Position numbers and translations under genes: made by a program
The notes under the pieces: generated by a model
Seen by the model: only the letters and a program-made list of their open reading frames with translations
Database searches by the model: none
Told to the model about the DNA's origin: nothing
Part shown: one piece after another, positions 43,221-51,456 of the stretch
How positions within the stretch are numbered: position 1 is the first letter of the stretch
How the letters are laid out: each line of letters starts with the position of its first letter
NCBI RefSeq assembly: GCF_037031285.1
Contig: NZ_JAYEZO010000002.1
Coordinates: 992,001-1,056,000, forward strand
DNA: 64,000 nucleotides
Direction: 5' to 3'
DNA from: Halobellus sp. LT62
GTDB lineage: Archaea; Halobacteriota; Halobacteria; Halobacteriales; Haloferacaceae

Positions 43221-45472
43221 GCGGAGAGGAGGAACTCGCCAAAGACCTCGGCCCCCTCGCCGCGCTCACCATCGGCGTCGGGACGATGATCGGCGCGGGG
43301 ATCTTCGTCCTCCCCGGCGACGCGATCCTTCGGGCCGGCTCGTTCGCCTCGATCGCCTTCGTGCTCGGTGGCATCATCGCGATGTTCACGGCGCTCTCGG
43401 CCAGCGAACTCGGCACAGCGATGCCCCGATCCGGCGGCGCGTACTACTACGTCAACCACGCGCTCGGGCCGTTACTCGGGTCGGTCGCCGGGTGGGCGAA
43501 CTGGCTCGGGCTCGCGTTCGCCAGCGCGTTCTATATGGTCGGGTTCGGACGGTACATCTCACGGATATTCGGCGTCAGCGGCACTCTGGGAGTCGGTCCG
43601 ATCGGACTCGACGTGGTGACGATCGCGGCGCTCGTCGGCGGTGCGTTCTTCGTGCTGATCAACTACGTCGGGGCGAAAGAAACCGGACGACTGCAGAATA
43701 TCATCGTGATCCTTCTGGTCGCGATCCTCGCGGTGTTCACGCTTCTGGGAACGCTGCAGGCCGATCCGGCAAACCTCCCCGCACCCAGTACGGTCGGTGA
43801 GACGCTCGGAACGACCGGGTTCATCTTCGTCTCGTACCTCGGGTTCGTGCAGATCACGAGCGTCGCAGAAGAGATCAAAGATCCGGGGAAGAACCTCCCG
43901 CGGGCGGTGATCGGCAGCGTCGTCCTCGTCACGGTGATCTACGCGCTGGTCCTCGTCGTGATGAGTGCGGCCGTCCCGCAGGGATTCATCGCCGATCTCG
44001 TCACGAACGTCGCGCCGGGCGAGACACAACCGATCGCGGTCGTCGAAGTCGGTCGGCAGGTCCAAGGCGCACTGATGGGCGGTGCGCTGCTGTTCGGGGG
44101 GCTCCTCGCGACTGCGTCCAGCGCCAACGCGTCCATCCTCGCGTCTTCCCGGATCAACTTCGCGATGGGCCGAGACCGGATCGTGACGCCTGCGCTGAAC
44201 GAGATCCACCCGCGCTTCGGGACGCCGTACCGATCGATCGCCATCACGGGCGGCCTCATCCTACTTTTCATTCTGGTGGGCGACATCGCGCTGCTCTCGG
44301 GGGCCGCCTCGGGACTCCACCTGATCATCTACGGGCTCTTGAACATCGCTCTCGTCGCGATGCGCTACGTGAACCCCGAGGAGTACCAGCCCGACTTCAC
44401 GGTTCCGCTGTACCCGCTGTTGCCGATACTGGGAACCGTGTTTTCGTTCGCGCTATTGGCGTACGTCGAATCCAGCGCGCGGCTGCTGTCGTTCGGCATC
44501 GCTCTCGCGGCCATCGTCTGGTATCTCGTGTACGCTCGCGGGGAAACGACGAAGCAAGGGATCCTCGGCAAGTACATCCTGCACCGCTCCGAGGAGATGC
44601 CCGACGCGGCAGTCTCGGCCGCGACCTCCGTTCAACCCGACGGCGGCGACTACCGGGTGATGGTCCCGCTTGCGAACCCCGAGCACGAGACCGACCTAAT
44701 CACGCTCGGGAGTGCGATCGCCAAACAGCGGAACGGCACGCTCGTCGCCGTCCACATCGAGACGGTCCCTGATCAAACGGCGCTGGAATCGGCGCGAGAG
44801 AAGATGGACCTCTCGGCGTCGCGCTCGCTTCTCGATCGCGCCCGAGCGGACGCGGAGACGCTCGACGTGCCGGTCGAAACGCACACGGTGCTCTCACACC
44901 AGAGCTTCGAGGGCATCTTCGACGCCGCGACCACGTACGACGCCGACCTGACGGTGATGGGCTGGGGACCGGACCCCCACGGCGCGCCGGGCCGCGCCGA
45001 GAGCGCCATCGACGAACTCGCGTCGTCGCTCCCCTGTGACTTCCTCGTGCTGAAGGACCGCGGGTTCGACCCCTCCGAGATCCTGCTCCCGACAGCCGGC
45101 GGCCCGGACTCGGAGCTGTCCGCGGCAATCGTCGGCGCGCTTCAACAGGAGTACGACGCCGACGTGTCGCTCTTACACGTCGCCGACGACGAGGAGGCCG
45201 GACGGGCCTTCCTCGAAGAGTGGGCGGTCGAGAACGGCCTTCCGGACGCGAACCTGATCGTCGAGACCGGGGACGTCGAGGAAGCGATCGAACGCCACGC
45301 CGCCGACGCGTCAATGCTCGTCGTCGGTGCGACCGAGCGCGGCCTGCTCTCGCGACTCGTCCGCGGGACGCTCGTCCTCGACGTCATCGAGGACGTCGAG
45401 TGCTCGGTGCTGCTCGCCGAAAAGGCACGCAAGCGGTCGCTGTGGGAGCGACTGCTCGGCGATAGTCGGTAG
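43217..45472 (+). CDS. APC-family amino-acid permease fused to two UspA domains
   Basis: 751 residues. Residues 1-450 are an APC transporter with about twelve helices (LTIGVGTMIGAGIFVLPGDAI, SGGAYYYVNHALGPLLGSVAG, TASSANASILASSRINFAMGRD). Two cytoplasmic Usp domains follow, starting near 478 (YRVMVPLANPEHETDLI) and 620 (ILLPTAGGPDSELSAAI), the second with VVGATERGLLSRLVRGTLVLDVI. Fusions of this kind are known in haloarchaea; the Usp part probably senses nucleotide or stress state. Start is GTG 43217, overlapping the preceding stop (GTGA). Confidence 0.93.
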   Translation: MSGEEELAKDLGPLAALTIGVGTMIGAGIFVLPGDAILRAGSFASIAFVLGGIIAMFTALSASELGTAMPRSGGAYYYVNHALGPLLGSVAGWANWLGLAFASAFYMVGFGRYISRIFGVSGTLGVGPIGLDVVTIAALVGGAFFVLINYVGAKETGRLQNIIVILLVAILAVFTLLGTLQADPANLPAPSTVGETLGTTGFIFVSYLGFVQITSVAEEIKDPGKNLPRAVIGSVVLVTVIYALVLVVMSAAVPQGFIADLVTNVAPGETQPIAVVEVGRQVQGALMGGALLFGGLLATASSANASILASSRINFAMGRDRIVTPALNEIHPRFGTPYRSIAITGGLILLFILVGDIALLSGAASGLHLIIYGLLNIALVAMRYVNPEEYQPDFTVPLYPLLPILGTVFSFALLAYVESSARLLSFGIALAAIVWYLVYARGETTKQGILGKYILHRSEEMPDAAVSAATSVQPDGGDYRVMVPLANPEHETDLITLGSAIAKQRNGTLVAVHIETVPDQTALESAREKMDLSASRSLLDRARADAETLDVPVETHTVLSHQSFEGIFDAATTYDADLTVMGWGPDPHGAPGRAESAIDELASSLPCDFLVLKDRGFDPSEILLPTAGGPDSELSAAIVGALQQEYDADVSLLHVADDEEAGRAFLEEWAVENGLPDANLIVETGDVEEAIERHAADASMLVVGATERGLLSRLVRGTLVLDVIEDVECSVLLAEKARKRSLWERLLGDSR

Positions 45473-45501
45473 CTGTCGGAGAGAAACGACGACGGAGCCG
45501 C

Positions 45502-45822
45502 TCAGGCTTCGTTCGCGTCGACGAACTGCTCGGCCCCTTCGTAGAACCACTGGTCGTTCTCGCGCATCGCGCGGCCGACCGCCTTGTGCATCGCGACGAG
45601 GTCCTCGAACTCCGCTTCCTCGATGTTCTCGAAGATCTCTCGGAGCGGGACAACGCGCTCGTAGTCCAGCCGAACCGGGTCGTCGCCGTACTCCGCGACG
45701 AACTCATCGCGCGAGAGCGGGAAGTCCTCGTTCTCGTCGATCTTCTTCGCGATCACGGCGTGGCCGTACTTGCGTCTACCCTCCGAACCCTGCTCGCCGT
45801 CGGGGTCGTGTGGCCAGTCCAT
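45502..45822 (-). CDS. DUF5785 family haloarchaeal protein
   Basis: 106 residues. MDWPHDPDGEQGSEGRRKYGHAVIAKKIDENEDFPL at the N terminus and a helical remainder (LREIFENIEEAEFEDLVAMHKAVGRAMREN). I assign DUF5785 from memory of the N-terminal pattern. Function unknown. ATG 45820-45822 fits this pattern; upstream codons of the frame do not. Convergent with the transporter. Confidence 0.75.
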   Translation of the reverse strand: MDWPHDPDGEQGSEGRRKYGHAVIAKKIDENEDFPLSRDEFVAEYGDDPVRLDYERVVPLREIFENIEEAEFEDLVAMHKAVGRAMRENDQWFYEGAEQFVDANEA

Positions 45823-45884
45823 ACCCGCGTGTTGGGAGGGCGCGGCAAAGCCGTTACGCATCTGTCGGCGAAGTGCCTCCGGAA

Positions 45885-46155
45885 GCGGGCGGGACTGGGA
45901 TTTGAACTCACTCGCAAATCACAGATTCGCTCGCTGCTCAAATCCCAGTGTGTCCGATTTAGTTGTTCACGAGTGCGCCGCAGACGTAGCTGCGGCGCGA
46001 GTGAGCCTCGCAAAATGCGGTGGGACTGGGATTTGAACCACAGTCGCTCTGCTCACTGCGTTCGCGACGCTCCCTGATTCAAATCCCATTCGTGACCGAA
46101 TAGTCACTCACGAGTGGCGAGCGCACGAGGCGCTCGCGAGTGTTCGTGACAATAT
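45885..46155. repeat. Two degenerate repeat units derived from the 3' part of tRNA-Ser
   Basis: gggactgggatttgaac recurs at 45891-45907, 46022-46038 and within the true tRNA gene (46161-46177); the second and third copies share 25 identical bases (46015-46039 and 46154-46178) 139 bases apart. In each unit the copy is followed by its own inverse (45894-45905 with 45938-45949; 46027-46037 with 46078-46088), then a perfect GC-rich hairpin (45975-45998 and 46117-46137). Confidence 0.75.
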
Positions 46156-46156
46156 G

Positions 46157-46240
46157 CGGTGGGACTGGGATTTGAACCCAGGAATCCGTGAGGATACCTG
46201 CTTTCAAGGCAGGCGCAATAGGCCGCTCTGCCATCCCACC
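46157..46240 (-). tRNA. tRNA-Ser (anticodon UGA)
   Basis: Acceptor GGTGGGA/TCCCACC, anticodon stem CCTGC/GCAGG with loop CTTGAAA (anticodon TGA), long class II variable arm (TATCCTCACGGATTC), T arm CTGGG-TTCAAAT-CCCAG, discriminator G. 84 bases, no intron, CCA not encoded. A TATA-like ctttat lies upstream near 46286-46293 on the minus strand. Confidence 0.96.
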
Positions 46241-46403
46241 CGTAGTGGTCACCCCGCGACGGGATGCGTCTCGACATCCACCACCGATAAAGTTGAAGCT
46301 ATCGCTCTCCGATTCTCGCTCGAAACACGCGATAGACACTGACAGGAATCCAACGAGGAACTCGGCGGGTCGACCGCTCGCCCGACTCGACAATTGTGGG
46401 CCG

Positions 46404-46709
46404 CTAATCAAGCGTAACCCACGTCAGAAACCCGATTGCGAACGCCTCTAGGATGTGGAAAACGACCATCGCCTGCCACGCGGGATCGGGGACGCTGGTG
46501 CTGAACCACACCCTGAGGACGGGATCGAGCAGGTACACGTAGAGGGCAAACCCGTTTTCGACGAACAGCAACAGTGCGAACACCAACATCCCCAGCGTCT
46601 GGCGGGACCGCAACTGGTGATAATTGCGTCCCCAAATCGCCAACAGGACGGCTAACAAGACCAAGTTTACCCCGGTCGCCAGCCGCGCGATATCTATCCA
46701 GATGCTCAT
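46404..46709 (-). CDS. DUF7521-type small membrane protein
   Basis: 101 residues with three hydrophobic helices (about 8-28, 38-60, 76-98). Recognisable segments are RLATGVNLVLLAVLLAIWGRNY and RQTLGMLVFALLLFVENGFALYVY. Haloarchaeal proteins of this type usually follow an ArsR-like winged-helix gene, as here. The ATG overlaps the stop of a 20-codon ORF. Function unknown. Confidence 0.82.
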   Translation of the reverse strand: MSIWIDIARLATGVNLVLLAVLLAIWGRNYHQLRSRQTLGMLVFALLLFVENGFALYVYLLDPVLRVWFSTSVPDPAWQAMVVFHILEAFAIGFLTWVTLD

Positions 46710-46768
46710 CGGAATTCCTCCGGTCGCCCGGTGTTCGTCTCGTCGTCCTCGATCGGGTTCGTGTTCAT
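46706..46768 (-). CDS. 20-residue linker ORF between HTH and membrane protein
   Basis: ATG 46766-46768 overlaps the winged-helix stop (ATGA), and its TGA 46706-46708 overlaps the membrane-protein ATG (ATGA). The peptide starts MNTNPIEDDETN and ends RPEEFR; it is acidic and polar. The exact end-to-end overlaps make it a strong candidate for a translated coupling peptide even though it is very short. Confidence 0.5.
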   Translation of the reverse strand: MNTNPIEDDETNTGRPEEFR

Positions 46769-47043
46769 GAGTCGAGTTGATTGATGATTGTTTCGACGGT
46801 TTCCCAGTGGTTCCGCGCCGGCGGTGACGGGAGGTACACCGCACCGTAGTCGTCGCCGCTGGCCCTCACGACGTCGTTGTCGACCATCACCTCGAGGTGG
46901 TGACGGATCGTATCGTAGTTGAGATCCAACTCCTCTGCGAGCTGGTTCGGGTTACGGGGCCGCTCGTCGAGTGCGCGGAGGATACGAACTCGGTTCGGAC
47001 CGCCTCGCGTCCCGGCTAGCACGTACCAGAGGACGGCCTCCAT
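46765..47043 (-). CDS. ArsR-like winged-helix DNA-binding protein
   Basis: 92 residues. MEAVLWYVLAGTRGGPNRVRILRAL, then the helix-turn-helix NPNQLAEELDLNYDTIRHHLEVMVDNDVV and the wing ASGDDYGAVYLPS. It is a stand-alone winged helix with no sensor domain. First gene of the overlapping three-ORF cassette; the membrane protein encoded third may sense the signal or sequester the regulator, which is speculation. Confidence 0.88.
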   Translation of the reverse strand: MEAVLWYVLAGTRGGPNRVRILRALDERPRNPNQLAEELDLNYDTIRHHLEVMVDNDVVRASGDDYGAVYLPSPPARNHWETVETIINQLDS

Positions 47044-47107
47044 TGCGTGCAGTCGATGAAATCCCCGACCGTAAAGGTATCGTCACGACCGGTTGGTCCC
47101 CGGTCGA

Positions 47108-48418
47108 TCAGTTCTGAACGATGAACTGCCCTGCGATCTCCGTGACTTCCTCCATCGTCTGCGGCTCGTCGACGCCGTTGGGGAACGGTGACATACCGTT
47201 CAGTTCGTTGAGGAAGTTCGCGTGCCGGGCTTCGACGCTGTGGATTCCGATTGCAGCGTTGAAGACGGCGTCATTCGAGACAGTCGGTGCCGCGCCCTTG
47301 TAGGCGGCGACGCCGGTGTTTTCGAGCGCTCTTGCAACGCCGAAGAACTCGCTCGGCGTCTCGTAACCGAAGTCGTACTCGGCCTCTTCGACCGGGTCCC
47401 CACCGAGTTCGTTCACGGTGTCAGTGATCGCCTGCACGTGAGCCGCCTCGTGTTCGCCGACGGTTCGGAGGTGATCCGGCACGTTCATCCGGACGCGGTC
47501 GCCGAACTCCGAGAGGACGTCGGCGTTCATCAGTTCGTCGTCGCTGAACTCCTCGAGACCATCGCGATAGAACGCGTTTTCGAGGTGCTCCAACGTCAGC
47601 GCGTAGTTGAGGACGTCGAGATCGCTCGTATCGTCCTCGACGGTCCGATCCGGTTCGGGGCGCGAGTCGTCGGTCTCGTACACGCTCGGGTCGACTTCGC
47701 TGGTGACGAACTGTCCGGCGATTTCGAGCACTTCGTCGATGGATTGCGCCTCGTCGACGACATCGGGGAACGGCGTTTCGCCGTTGACCATATTCAGGAA
47801 GCCCGCGTGACGCGCCTCAACGCTGTGAATCCCCGCCGCCGCGGCCAAAATGTCGTTGTTGACGACTTGCGGTGCCGCCCCGGCGTAGGCGGCGACGCCG
47901 GTGTTTTCCAGCGCCATCGCGACTTGGAAGAACTCTGTGGGGGTGGTGTATCCGAAATTGTACTCACCTTCCTCTACCGGGGTTCCGTTGAGGGCTTCCA
48001 CCGTGTCGGTGAGCGCTGAGACGTGGGCGGCCTCGTGGGCACCGACCGTGCGCAGGTAGTCGGGGACTTCCATCCGGATGCGGTCGCCGAACTCAGAGAG
48101 CACGTCGGCGTTCATTAGCTCGTCATCGCTGAACTCCTCGAGGCCGTCGCGGTAGAACGCGTTTTCGAGGTGTTCCAACGTCAGTGCGTAGTTGAGAATC
48201 GGGACGTCCGGTGCTGGCATCGGCGCTTCCGTCGTCTGTTCGGTCGGCTCTTCGGTCGGCATCGCCGTGGGGGACTCAGTCTGTTCGGTCGTCGACATCG
48301 CGTCGTCGCTGCCATCGTCGCCCATACAGCCCGCGAGTGCGATTGAGCCGAGTGCTGCGGTTGCCCCGAGGAAGCCGCGGCGGGTCTTGCTATCTTCGGT
48401 GTTGTCGGTTGGATTCAT
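47108..48418 (-). CDS. Tat-exported lipoprotein with two tandem ferritin-like domains
   Basis: 436 residues. The N terminus has TRRGFLGATAALGSIALAGC: twin arginine, hydrophobic stretch and lipobox, so the protein is exported folded and lipid-anchored. A Thr/Glu/Pro linker precedes two highly similar ~150-residue ferritin-like domains, each starting LNYALTLEHLENAFYRDGLEEF and containing HEAAHV and IHSVEARHA, which supply the Glu/His residues typical of a di-iron helical bundle. Homologues are called ferritin-like or desiccation-related. ATG 48416-48418 was chosen because the signal follows at once. Confidence 0.9.
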   Translation of the reverse strand: MNPTDNTEDSKTRRGFLGATAALGSIALAGCMGDDGSDDAMSTTEQTESPTAMPTEEPTEQTTEAPMPAPDVPILNYALTLEHLENAFYRDGLEEFSDDELMNADVLSEFGDRIRMEVPDYLRTVGAHEAAHVSALTDTVEALNGTPVEEGEYNFGYTTPTEFFQVAMALENTGVAAYAGAAPQVVNNDILAAAAGIHSVEARHAGFLNMVNGETPFPDVVDEAQSIDEVLEIAGQFVTSEVDPSVYETDDSRPEPDRTVEDDTSDLDVLNYALTLEHLENAFYRDGLEEFSDDELMNADVLSEFGDRVRMNVPDHLRTVGEHEAAHVQAITDTVNELGGDPVEEAEYDFGYETPSEFFGVARALENTGVAAYKGAAPTVSNDAVFNAAIGIHSVEARHANFLNELNGMSPFPNGVDEPQTMEEVTEIAGQFIVQN

Positions 48419-48523
48419 TGCTCCACTTCGTTCGAGCCACGACATCCGTAAGAGCATTTTCCGAAATCTGACACAAATGGCTCGGGGAAGCATTGGAACT
48501 CTGTCGGGATTCTCTCCCAAATT

Positions 48524-48553
48524 CATCCAAAATAGATGTCTGCATCCAAAATA
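48524..48553. promoter_or_regulatory. Direct repeat upstream of the ferritin-like gene
   Basis: catccaaaata occurs at 48524-48534 and 48543-48553, 19 bases apart (about two helical turns), 106-135 bases before the ATG at 48418. On the minus strand it reads TATTTTGGATG. Candidate regulator site or promoter element. Confidence 0.4.
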
Positions 48554-48694
48554 ACCGCCCTTGAGACGCTAAAGCGACACTGAATCAGTTTGAGGCCACG
48601 AAGACGGTCGACGAATCCGCGACGAGACGGTCGAAATAATAAACGCTTGATCACTGATACGTCAGACAGTCTCGTCGGTATCGACCCGGACAGG

Positions 48695-49456
48695 TCAGTC
48701 CCGCACCACTCGCAGTTCGTCGTCCGCGTCGCCGACGACGGCCAGTCCGTTGTCGACGACGAACTCCGCCGTTCGCTCGGGGACGACCCGTCCGGCCTGC
48801 CAGCGGGAGCGGATCGTCGAGACGAGCGTCGCGAGGTCCGAGCCGGCCCGGACGGTCGGCTGCATCTGCATAAATCCGACGTCGCGGTCGGCGTCGTTCG
48901 CGCGGTCGACGAGCGTCTCCATCTCGGGAGAGACGAACGCGCCGTCGAAGTCGATCGGCGCTTTGAATCCCGCGAAGTAGACGCGCCCGTCCGTCGACGG
49001 ACCGAGCACCACGTCGTTCGTTCGGAGCTTCATCGCCGCTGAATCGATCGTCGAGCGGAGCACGAAGGGGGCGTCGCCGCGGACGACCGCCGCGGACTGG
49101 ACGCCCTCATCGCGCAGGAGATGTGTGACGGTGTTTCCCGCCCGCGCGGAGAACGACGAGCCGACCTGCACCTCGAATCGGGCCGCCTCGGGCGATTCGA
49201 GCGCGTCGTCGGCGACGGCTCGAATCGACTCTTCGGGCGACTCGTCGGGGTCGACGGCCGGCTCTGGAAGCAGGTCGTCCGGGCGGTAGTTCACGAGTAG
49301 TTCGCCGCCCGATCGCTCGACGGCGCGGAGGGTGTCTCCCAGCATCGCCTCGACGAGGTCGGCGGCCTCCGATTCGGAGAGCGGGCTCGTCTGCGCGAGC
49401 CGCGAGAGCGAGTGCCCCGGACGCGGCGGATCGACCAGAACGGCGACGACTGTCAT
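48695..49456 (-). CDS. DUF2064-like glycosyltransferase-A-fold protein
   Basis: 253 residues. TVVAVLVDPPRPGHSLSRLAQTSPLSESEAADLVEAML at the N terminus, then SAAVVRGDAPFVL and VLGPSTDGRVYFAGFKAPIDF, in the positions of DUF2064 (TIGR04282-type) nucleotidyl/glycosyltransferase-like proteins, although the usual DxD region reads GDAP. The exact activity is unknown. ATG 49454-49456 fixes the start. It ends divergently from nothing nearby and shares the strand with the uracil-DNA glycosylase. Confidence 0.65.
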   Translation of the reverse strand: MTVVAVLVDPPRPGHSLSRLAQTSPLSESEAADLVEAMLGDTLRAVERSGGELLVNYRPDDLLPEPAVDPDESPEESIRAVADDALESPEAARFEVQVGSSFSARAGNTVTHLLRDEGVQSAAVVRGDAPFVLRSTIDSAAMKLRTNDVVLGPSTDGRVYFAGFKAPIDFDGAFVSPEMETLVDRANDADRDVGFMQMQPTVRAGSDLATLVSTIRSRWQAGRVVPERTAEFVVDNGLAVVGDADDELRVVRD

Positions 49457-49533
49457 ACCCGCCTTCGGCGTCCGTCGCTCTTGAACCCGGCGTTTCTCGT
49501 TCTCGCGGGGACGTCGGCCCGGCAATCGGTGGT

Positions 49534-50175
49534 CTACCGTCCCCGACGACCCTTCGTCTGCCGGTAGTCACGAGAAAAGATGTTTTCGAGGAGGTGCTCG
49601 ACGAACGCCGCGGTCTGCTCGTCGGTCTGACGCTCCAGTTCGACCATCGGAACGAGCTCGAACCCGCGGCCGCGGATCGTCGTCGCGTGCGCCTCCTCGA
49701 CGTCGACGTCGCCGGGGCGGTTCGTCGTGTAGTCAGTCGCGAGCGCGTCGAGCGTACGCTGACCGATCGGAACGATGATCTCGGGGTTGATCATCCGGAT
49801 CTCGGCGTTCAGGTAGGGCTCACACGTCTGGATCTCCGCGTCGGTCGGCCGCCGATCGGGATGGCGACAGCGCGTGAGGTAGGTGAGAAAGACGTTTTGG
49901 AGATCGGGCTCGTCGGCATCCGGCTCCGAGCGCGCGAAGCCGAGCTCGCCGAGGATCGACTGGAGGCGTTCGCCCGCCTCGTCGCCGGTGAACGGGACGC
50001 CGGTCCGGTCGGCCCCCGCGTGCGGTCGCTCCGCGACGAAGAGGAACTCGCCGCCGACGTCGCCGTAGCCGTGCACGACGTTCGTTCTGACGTCGCAGAG
50101 GTCCTCGCAGTTCGTGCACGACGCGTCCATACTGAACGGGTTCGCCAGCGAGTCCTGTTCGGCGTCCATACTCAC
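49534..50175 (-). CDS. Uracil-DNA glycosylase family protein (Fe-S type)
   Basis: 213 residues. Cysteines in CTNCEDLC and in TRCRHPDRRPTDAEIQTCEPYL match the four ligands of the [4Fe-4S] cluster in family 4/5 glycosylases. FVAERPHAGADRTGVPFTGDEAGERL is the active-site region, where family 4 has GEAPG(x)DE. The enzyme removes uracil from deaminated DNA. The start could be ATG 50175 or the second ATG at 50169; the first overlaps the mrp stop by four bases. Confidence 0.9.
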   Translation of the reverse strand: MSMDAEQDSLANPFSMDASCTNCEDLCDVRTNVVHGYGDVGGEFLFVAERPHAGADRTGVPFTGDEAGERLQSILGELGFARSEPDADEPDLQNVFLTYLTRCRHPDRRPTDAEIQTCEPYLNAEIRMINPEIIVPIGQRTLDALATDYTTNRPGDVDVEEAHATTIRGRGFELVPMVELERQTDEQTAAFVEHLLENIFSRDYRQTKGRRGR

Positions 50176-51305
50176 TCCCCGGCGTGCGGCTCCGACGGCG
50201 ACGGGCCGTCCGTGGAGGTACCGGCGGAGCCCTCTCGCTGCGATCCCGACCGCTGCGATGCGTTCCGATCAGACGCGTCGCGCCGTCGAACGACGCCAGC
50301 CATATCCGCGACGTTCTCGGTCATCACGCGGAACGCGTCGGCGGTCTCGCCCTCGTCGAGGACGACCGGCTCGCCGCCGTCGCCGCCAGTCCGAACCGAG
50401 GGATCGAGCGGGAGCGAACCGAGGAACGGCAGGTCGTTTTCGGCCGCGAACGCCTCGCCGCCGCCCGCGCCGAAGATGTCGTGCGCGGAACCGCAGTCGG
50501 GACACCGGAACGACGACATGTTCTCGACGATGCCGAGGACGTTCGTGTCGTGTTTGCCGAACATCTCCAAGCCCTTGCGCGCGTCGTCGATGGCGACGTC
50601 CTGCGGCGTCGTGACGATCACCGCGCCGGTGAGTGGCAGCGTCTGGAGGACGGTCAACTGCGTGTCGCCGGTCCCCGGCGGCAGATCGAGGACCAGATAG
50701 TCGAGATCGCCCCACTCGACGTCCTCGACGAGTTGGGTGAGCAGCTGATGCACCATCGGGCCGCGCCAGATGACCGGGTCGTCCTCACCGACGAGAAAGG
50801 CCATCGACATCAGCTTCATCCCGTACTTCTCGGGCGGGACGATCGTCTGCTCGCCCGTCGCCTGCGGGGCCTCCTCGGCGGCGACCATCCGCGGGACGTT
50901 CGGTCCGTACACGTCGGCGTCGAACAGGCCGACGCGCGCGCCGAGTTTCGAGAGCCCTGCCGCGAGGTTGACCGCGACGGTCGACTTCCCCACGCCGCCC
51001 TTCCCGCTCGCGACGGCGATCACGTTCTCGACGCCCGGGAGGACGTCCTCGTCCGGCGAGACGGCCGAGGGGATTCGCGCGGTGAGGTCGACGTCGTAGC
51101 CGGTGTCGGCCAGCGCGTCCCGGACGTCGCCCGCGATAGCGCTTTCGGCGGGCGAGTAGGGCGCGCCGAGCGCGAGCGAGATGCGGACCCGCTCGGCCTC
51201 GTCGTCGACGTCGACGGCGTTGACGAGCCCCAGCGAGACGATGTCGTCGCCGAGATCGGGGTCCGATACCGACCGGAGGCGCTCGCGGACGGCTTCCTCG
51301 TTCAT
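50172..51305 (-). CDS. Mrp/NBP35-type P-loop iron-sulfur carrier
   Basis: 377 residues. A DUF59 (MIP18-like) domain occupies 1-80 (VSDPDLGDDIVSLGLV), followed by an ATPase with P-loop GKGGVGKS at 101-108, DADVYGPNVPRM, and LDYLVLDLPPGTGDTQLTV. The paired cysteines CPDC (FRCPDCGSAHDIFG) bind a bridging Fe-S cluster. It carries clusters to target apoproteins. An extra Ser/Arg-rich tail of ~40 residues lies at the C terminus. Neighbouring Fe-S proteins (glycosylase, MoaA) are possible clients. Confidence 0.94.
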   Translation of the reverse strand: MNEEAVRERLRSVSDPDLGDDIVSLGLVNAVDVDDEAERVRISLALGAPYSPAESAIAGDVRDALADTGYDVDLTARIPSAVSPDEDVLPGVENVIAVASGKGGVGKSTVAVNLAAGLSKLGARVGLFDADVYGPNVPRMVAAEEAPQATGEQTIVPPEKYGMKLMSMAFLVGEDDPVIWRGPMVHQLLTQLVEDVEWGDLDYLVLDLPPGTGDTQLTVLQTLPLTGAVIVTTPQDVAIDDARKGLEMFGKHDTNVLGIVENMSSFRCPDCGSAHDIFGAGGGEAFAAENDLPFLGSLPLDPSVRTGGDGGEPVVLDEGETADAFRVMTENVADMAGVVRRRDASDRNASQRSGSQREGSAGTSTDGPSPSEPHAGE

Positions 51306-51456
51306 ACCCGGTGGTCGGTGAGAACAGCCGATAAGGGTTTTGAACGTTGTTCCGCTTTCTCAACGGTTCCCCCTCGGCTTCGATGTAATGACAGACGGTT
51401 ACATACCCGCCCGAAACGACGGCGAATTTATCTGCGTCCCCACGAAGTCTCGCGTA

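Noticed and set aside
46015-46155. Second and third tRNA genes near tRNA-Ser(UGA)
   Set aside because: Only the 3' T-arm region is present; no anticodon arm or 5' acceptor, so these are tRNA-derived repeats, not tRNAs.
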